Below are positions 29,101 to 34,063 of a DNA stretch of 34,063 nt, piece after piece. The notes under the pieces are model-generated. The model was not told the origin of the DNA. It did not search any database and saw nothing but the letters and a program-made list of their open reading frames with translations. The stretch is taken from NCBI GenBank assembly GCA_002104985.1, contig MCGO01000318.1, positions 1 to 34,063 of the forward strand. The letters are read 5' to 3'. Every line of letters starts with the position of its first letter. The first letter of the stretch is position 1. Both the position numbers and the translations under genes were made by a program. This stretch comes from Rhizoclosmatium globosum. Taxonomy: Eukaryota > Chytridiomycota > Chytridiomycetes > Chytridiales > Chytriomycetaceae.

Positions 29101-31302
29101 TCTCACCGACTGCCGGTGTTCCGACTTCAGTAACTTCGAACTGGTATGTCAGATAATGATGGAGATGAGAAACTTTGACTAAATCATGATTTTGGTGACA
29201 TACCCGCTCAATCGGAACAGCCATTCTCGCCCATCCTGAAAACACAGTCGATCCACTCAAAGAATCAACGTCAGGGGAATACTTTGGTGCAAGTCTCTTC
29301 ACGGCGTCTTCCACATCCTGTCGAATTTCGTACGCTGTCTCCAATCGGAATAAGTTGAAATTCCTCAACAAGTAATCATGCATTGTTAAGAACTGCAGAT
29401 TGAGTTTTGGAATGGGCAAGCAGTGTGTATTTTGGAAGTTGTAAGAGTTGGGAGACCGGACATCGTCAAACAGGTCCGACTGAGTAAATAACATTAGTTT
29501 TATGATAAACAGGGAAGTAAACTGAAAACAAACCTCGTTAGGGTACACAGATAAAGAATTGATCGAGTCTAGTTGCCTCGTCTTCTTGCAAAAAGTCCGT
29601 GCCAAAGTTTCCACTAAAAAGCTGGCTTCATACTTTTCTGCATCATCTTCATCTTCCTTATCGCCACCAACTACGGCAATTCTGAACCCTAATTCCAAGC
29701 AAATTTCATAGAGAATCTCTATATCAACCTCTCCAAAATGCTTTCTGAAAGTTTCAGCAGTTTCCACAACACTAACAGGTTTCAGCGCAAAGTCTTCAAG
29801 TTGCTCATGGTACTTTAGGAAACACGTTTTTTGTAGACTTTGTAACCGTTCATAGTGAAGAGCAGTTGCTTCATCTTTCGTAACAGATGCACCTGTGAGA
29901 TCGTCAATCTCGAATGATTCGTAAAGCTCATAAAGCTCCAAAAGTTGCACGAATGTAGAGCCGCTCAGGATATGAGACAAGCCAGCTTCGAGGCTGATTC
30001 TTCCACGACTGGCTAGAGCTGAAGAATAAGATGTTTGGGCAAAGTAGTGATCCTTCAAGAGGACGGTAAGGTATCGCCTTGTTGGAAGTTGAGCAAGCAA
30101 GTCTGTCATAAATTCGACTGTTCGGTCGCAGAATTCAATGGCAGCGCGGTTGTCTGCAGTTGGAGTTGCTGGAACAGTCGCCAGCACTTTGTAGTACAAT
30201 TTGATGAGGTTTGACATGAAGTATTGCTCGTTGGTGATTTCTTCTTCTGTGGCTAGAAAGTGTAAATTTTAGATGCAGTCATCGATATAAATGACACTCT
30301 GGCGTGTCTCAAGAGAAAGTTCACAACATCGTTCATCCCTTGTTCACCAAGTCCAACAATACGTATTATGTGAATATCCACACGTTATTTCACATATATT
30401 CGTTGCTTATGCCCTTTTATAGCTCGGACTTACCATTAGCGCGCTTCTTTTCGGCCTTATTCCAAGATTTTCGAAGGCCAGACCCTTTGTCTAGCTCCAT
30501 TTCCAACTTTTCGGCATCACGCAGTGAGTGCCAGATTGAGATACCGACAAGTTTCATTGATTCGGCACGGACAATATCGTTTTCGAGAGATTGGAAGGCA
30601 TGAATCAAGAAGACGAGGAGAACGCGACGAGATTCGATGGGCAGAGAGTCGCTGATCAACAGTTTGAGGACATCTTTGAAGAGCCGAGAGAACTTTTCGG
30701 GGTCTTCAGTGAGGAGCCGCCAAGGCCCAGCGACACGTTCTCTGCATTTTTCATTGAGTAGAGCAGCAATCGACAGCACGTGGTTTTTCGAGGCTTTTGC
30801 ATTAAAGTTTGGCCACAGGTACTGAGCGAGAAGAGAGCGTCAGTTGGATGAGGGGGGCAAAGCAGAAAACAAACAAACGCACGCGCTCCAGACACTGATT
30901 CAGATCGAGCAACATGGCATTTCGAACGGCGGCAGTGCTGTCTTCGAGTTCCGCCCAGAGTTCGTCGACGACCTTCAGCGAGAAAGCGGGTTGGGAGGCG
31001 GTCTTCTTCCCCTTTTGGCGCTTTGTCTCAGGTTGCTTCCAGTGCTTCGCGGCCAGTTTCGACACGGACAGCGACGCGAATTCGGCGGCGGTCACGTTCA
31101 AGTTCTGTGGCGCGGCCTCGAACTCGGCGGCCTCGACTGCGACTGCGTCTTCGTTTGGTGTTGCGTCCGCAGTCGCGCCTGAGGTGCCCGCGTCAACTGC
31201 CTTGGACCCGCGGGCGTCGTGCATCTCTTGGTCGCTGTCGTCGGCTTCGGCGGAAGCGGCTGAAAAGAACCCGAGGTCGGCTGGCGGGTGCGGCGTGGGC
31301 AT
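26150..31302 (-). CDS. AQR: Intron-binding RNA helicase Aquarius
   Basis: Aquarius is the SF1 helicase of the intron-binding complex; it contacts the pre-mRNA upstream of the branch site in the spliceosome and couples splicing to snoRNP assembly. Seven exons join in frame from ATG 31300-31302 to TAA 26150-26152, about 1,570 residues. After an Ala-rich acidic N-terminus come [99 protein letters not shown] and [12 protein letters not shown]. Helicase motifs: [14 protein letters not shown] (Walker A), [30 protein letters not shown] (motif II), [44 protein letters not shown] and [16 protein letters not shown]. The tail is very acidic ([17 protein letters not shown]). All ATPase motifs are intact. 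Intron 2 (30247-30433) is 187 nt; the others are about 45-60. Confidence 0.97.
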
Positions 31303-31489
31303 TTCTGGTGAACTGTTGTTGAACAAAAAAAGTGGAATGGAAAATGTAGAAAATAAAGAATTGGGAGACATTCCTGATTTCCTCTCTTTCTTTTCTTGGC
31401 ATATGATGAGAAAGAATGGGATTGTCATACTTTCTCATCAACAAGATTGACAAGTGACTTTCAACCTTCCTGTTGCCGCTAGATATAAA
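31303..31489. promoter_or_regulatory. Divergent intergenic region AQR / ABCG (187 bp)
   Basis: It holds the promoters and leaders of two divergent genes. TATAAA at 31484-31489 directly abuts the ABCG start codon, too close to act as a normal TATA box for a transcript including that ATG. No other motif is recognised. Confidence 0.45.
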
Positions 31490-33598
31490 ATGACTGAGAA
31501 GAGCGACAAAGCTGAACATACAGTGTTGATATCTGGAAACAAGAGTGGAACAAACGAAGTAAGTTTGGTGAAACCTGAGTGCTATTCCTTATTTCACATC
31601 CCACAGATTAGATGGAAAAACCTAACTTATATTGTGCCTTACGGAAAGAAGGGTGAGACAAAGACGCTTTTGGATAACGCGTCGGGTTATGTTCGTCAAG
31701 GCCAGGTGGTTGCAATCATGGGCGGATCTGGTGCTGGAAAGTCAACCCTTTTGAATACTCTTGCCGGCCGTATAGCGGAGCAAAAAGGCAGCGAGTTACG
31801 GGGAGATATTTTATTGAATGGCGAACCAAGAAATCCCAGTAATTGGACCAATATATGCTCATACGTTGAACAGGTATTGAAGGGATTTACACTAGTTGAT
31901 CAACGACATTAAAACATTGGCGAAAGGACGATTTAATGTTCACAAACTTGAGCGTTGAAGAGACTTTGACGTATGCGGCGAAACTGCGACTCCCTTCTTC
32001 CATGTCATCCAAACAAAAACTTGATAAAGTTAACGAAGTCATTATGCAACTCAATCTTAATGGATGCCGTAAAACTTGGATTGGCGACAGCCTCAGTGAG
32101 TCTTCTCTGACACATCCATTGAAATGCTAAGTTTAAACACTCGACTCTCAACTAGGACGTGGAATTTCAGGTGGTGAACGTAAGCGTGTAGCAATCGGAG
32201 TGGAGCTTGTCGCAAATCCCTCCATTCTCTTTCTCGATGAACCAACCAGCGGCCTTGACTCTGCCAATGCACTTGGAATTCTCGAAACAATCAAGAAGAT
32301 TGCAGTTGATAGAGGAATGATTGTCCTCATGACGATTCATCAACCACGTACAGAGATTCTAGACCTTTTCGATAAAGTGATTTTGCTCTCGTTGGGTAAG
32401 ACTCTCTGGTTTGGATCCACAAACAGCGCGTTGGATCATTTTGAGCGACATGGTCACCCTCTTCCACCAAAAACAAATCCATCAGATGTATGTTGTCTAT
32501 TGATTTGTTGATGATCTAATATTTTATCGGTTTAGTTCTTTTTGGATGTTATCACGATCGACCGTCGAACTCCTGAAGCCGAAAAAGCCTCTTCTGCGAC
32601 AATTGATAAACTGCACAAAGCGTACAACGAAAAAATCGGCTCCTACAACTCTCCTTTTCCCTCGCAGTTACTTCACATTGACTCGAGATACGTTTGGCCG
32701 CTCGCATGGCATCAAGAATTTGCTGTACTCCTTTCAAGAAACATGAAAGATTTCTCGCGTAATGGTGCAGCCATCAAGGCATCACTCGGACAGACGTTTT
32801 TTCTTGTGATATTGATGGATTTGTCTTTTTCCAAGAAGCCAATGATCCTGCTGGTGTTCAATCGCGTATTGGGTTCCTTTTCTTCATTTGTATCAACCAG
32901 ACGTTCAGTGTTGTCATGCCCAACATTAGTGTATTACCAACGGTACGTACAATTTTCAAGAGGGAACGAGCAGCCGGTTGTTATCGTGCATCTTCGTGCT
33001 ATCTAGCGAAGCTCGTTAGCTCGATTCCCATGGTTTGTCTAAACTCGCTTATGATGTCTACACCGTTGTATTGGATGGTTGGATTGCAAAACAGTTGAGT
33101 ATTGCTTGAGGATTCATAACCTTATAAAGTATTCCACCTGCTGTAGATGTGACACGTTTCTTCACTTTTATTCTCATCATTCTCGTACACTCAAACACGG
33201 CAATGTCTCTCGCATACTGTATCGGCTCCGCTGTTCCTACTGCACAAGTCGGACAAATCATCGGACCCCTCACAGTAATCATTTTCAATCTATTTGCAGG
33301 CCAACTCGTTAATATTGGAAAAATCACCTGGGTGTTCCGTTGGATCCAATACATTTCCTTGATTTCGTTTTCGTACAAGGGGCTTATGCAAAACGAGTTC
33401 AAGGGCTTGGAGCTGCAATGTACGGGGCAAATGCAGTGCCAAACATATATGGGAGATGTGATTGTTTCTCAATATTCTTTGGAAGAACCGTCAAAGTATT
33501 TTTGTGTGTTGATCAATGTTGGCTTAGCGACAATGTTTTTGATACTTGGTTACGTGTTTTTCCAACGTACCTCGCGACCAATGATGCGTTTGAAATAA
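31490..33598 (+). CDS. ABCG-type half-transporter with an apparent one-base frameshift
   Basis: ATP-binding cassette half-transporter, nucleotide-binding domain first, as in the ABCG (White) family. The start ATG 31490-31492 is followed by IRWKNLTYIVPYG after intron 1. Walker A is MGGSGAGKSTLLNTLAGR; Q-loop region SYVEQDDLMFTNLSVEETL; signature ISGGERKRVAIGVEL; Walker B SILFLDEPTSGLDSA; H-loop MTIHQPR. The membrane part starts after HQEFAVLLSRNMKDFSRNGA: LGQTFFLVILM, then, after a frame jump at about 32817, FVFFQEANDPAGVQSRIGFL, FFICINQTFSVVMPN, IFKRERAAGCYRAS, YCIGSAVPTAQVGQIIGP, and the family's final Cys-containing loop (LQCTGQMQC) and last TM, ending at TAA 33596-33598. Introns of 45-60 nt keep frame elsewhere. 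The substrate cannot be inferred; ABCG members often export lipids or xenobiotics. About 600 residues if the frame is intact. Confidence 0.9.
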
Positions 33599-33721
33599 AT
33601 AACTCGTTTTATTTTGTGGAAAGACATTGATGATGAAGTAGGAGTACTTGTGTGGTGGAGAAACAACAAACCTTCTTCTAGGAAATCACAAACTAAGTCT
33701 CTGAACTGTGCCGCCGCCGTC

Positions 33722-33726
33722 AAAAA
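33722..33726 (-). terminator. RNA polymerase III terminator of tRNA-Glu
   Basis: AAAAA on the plus strand is TTTTT on the minus strand, starting 3 nt after the tRNA 3' end, as expected for Pol III termination. Confidence 0.8.
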
Positions 33727-33729
33727 CGC

Positions 33730-33800
33730 TCCCAGACGGGGAATTGAACCCCGGTCACGGCCGTGAAAGGGCCGGATCTTGACCACTAGACGATCTAGGA
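33730..33800 (-). tRNA. tRNA-Glu (anticodon UUC)
   Basis: Reading the minus strand from 33800: the acceptor stem TCCTAGA pairs with TCTGGGA (one G-U); the D arm contains GTCTAGTGGTCAAGAT; the anticodon stem CGGCC/GGCCG encloses the loop CTTTCAC with anticodon TTC; the T arm is CGGGG-TTCAATT-CCCCG with a good B box. Length is 71 nt with no intron and no encoded CCA. It lies 131 bp past the ABCG stop on the opposite strand. Confidence 0.97.
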
Positions 33801-33894
33801 CTGATTTAAGGTGAAGGTATTTTGGTATACAATCTCGTTTTCACTATCGAATCAGCCCAACGCAACCAACTCCGACGCGTTTCTAAGCTTAAAA

Positions 33895-34063
33895 ATGATT
33901 TTCCAAAGTTTGAAGACAACGAATAATGGTGCCAAGGTCAAAGCGGCTCCTTTGTGATTTCTACATCAGAAGATCTCTAACTTCTCTAACCTTTTTTCCA
34001 TTGCGAGCGTCACTCCATCAAAGTACGATAGGGTAGGAAAATAATAGATTATTGACTACGTGA
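33895..34063 (+). CDS. Possible 5' end of an unidentified gene running off the window
   Basis: ATG 33895-33897 opens MIFQSLKTTNNGAKVKAAPL. It could splice at a GTGATTTC donor to an acceptor near TTGCGAG (about 34009), continuing FVTPSKYDRVG, with another possible donor (GGTAGGA) before the edge. Without the rest of the gene this is weak; no family recognised. Confidence 0.3.

Noticed and set aside
30914..31450. 178-codon Ala/Ser-rich plus-strand open frame
   Set aside because: It is the antisense shadow of the GC-rich Aquarius N-terminal exon, whose minus-strand frame continues in phase into conserved Aquarius sequence.
31484..31489. TATAAA as a TATA box for the ABCG gene
   Set aside because: It touches the start codon, so a transcript starting 25-30 nt downstream would lack that ATG.

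Overview
This is nuclear DNA of a flagellated single-celled eukaryote. Every multi-exon gene reads through with the standard code (TAA, TAG and TGA are all used as stops) and with short GT-AG introns, mostly 45-60 nt. Genes are packed with gaps of about 30-290 bp on both strands. Outer-arm dynein intermediate chain, an NME5/RSP23-type radial spoke protein and nephrocystin-1 imply a motile cilium with a transition zone. I cannot name the lineage from sequence alone.

Layout: an unidentified gene tail (<1-230 +); a VPS3/TGFBRAP1-type CORVET subunit (334-4042 -); an unidentified coiled-coil protein (4138-5202 -) with a minisatellite-bearing intron; LEO1 (5312-7131 +), also with a minisatellite intron; a RasGEF with two ubiquitin-like domains (7186-10115 -); nephrocystin-1 (10216-12161 -); IWS1/SPN1 (12210-13885 +); a small single-pass membrane protein (13974-14430 -); NME5/RSP23 (14487-15392 +); DNAI1 (15678-18088 +); the proteasome deubiquitinase RPN11 (18203-19459 +); an unidentified multi-pass membrane protein (19492-21229 +); a GCP5/GCP6-like gamma-tubulin complex protein (21328-24851 +); a two-pass membrane protein with a glycosylatable ectodomain (24922-26026 -); the spliceosomal helicase Aquarius (26150-31302 -); an ABCG half-transporter with an apparent frameshift (31490-33598 +); tRNA-Glu(UUC) (33730-33800 -); and a partial gene start (33895-end +).

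Functionally the window mixes housekeeping transcription and RNA processing genes (LEO1, IWS1, Aquarius, RPN11) with cilium and centrosome genes (NPHP1, NME5, DNAI1, GCP5/6). NPHP1, IWS1, the small membrane protein, NME5 and DNAI1 sit together at about 10.2-18.1 kb. The most interesting non-coding signal is a nearly identical 16-nt element directly upstream of the start codons of the two axonemal genes, NME5 and DNAI1. Also notable are two unusually long introns filled with different GC-rich tandem repeats sharing an AGCGA-like core, a 37-nt poly-C run inside an NME5 intron, and very short bidirectional promoters made of direct repeats.

Gene ends given here run from start codon to stop codon. 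Exon joins were deduced by reading splice sites and frames by eye, so individual junctions may be off.
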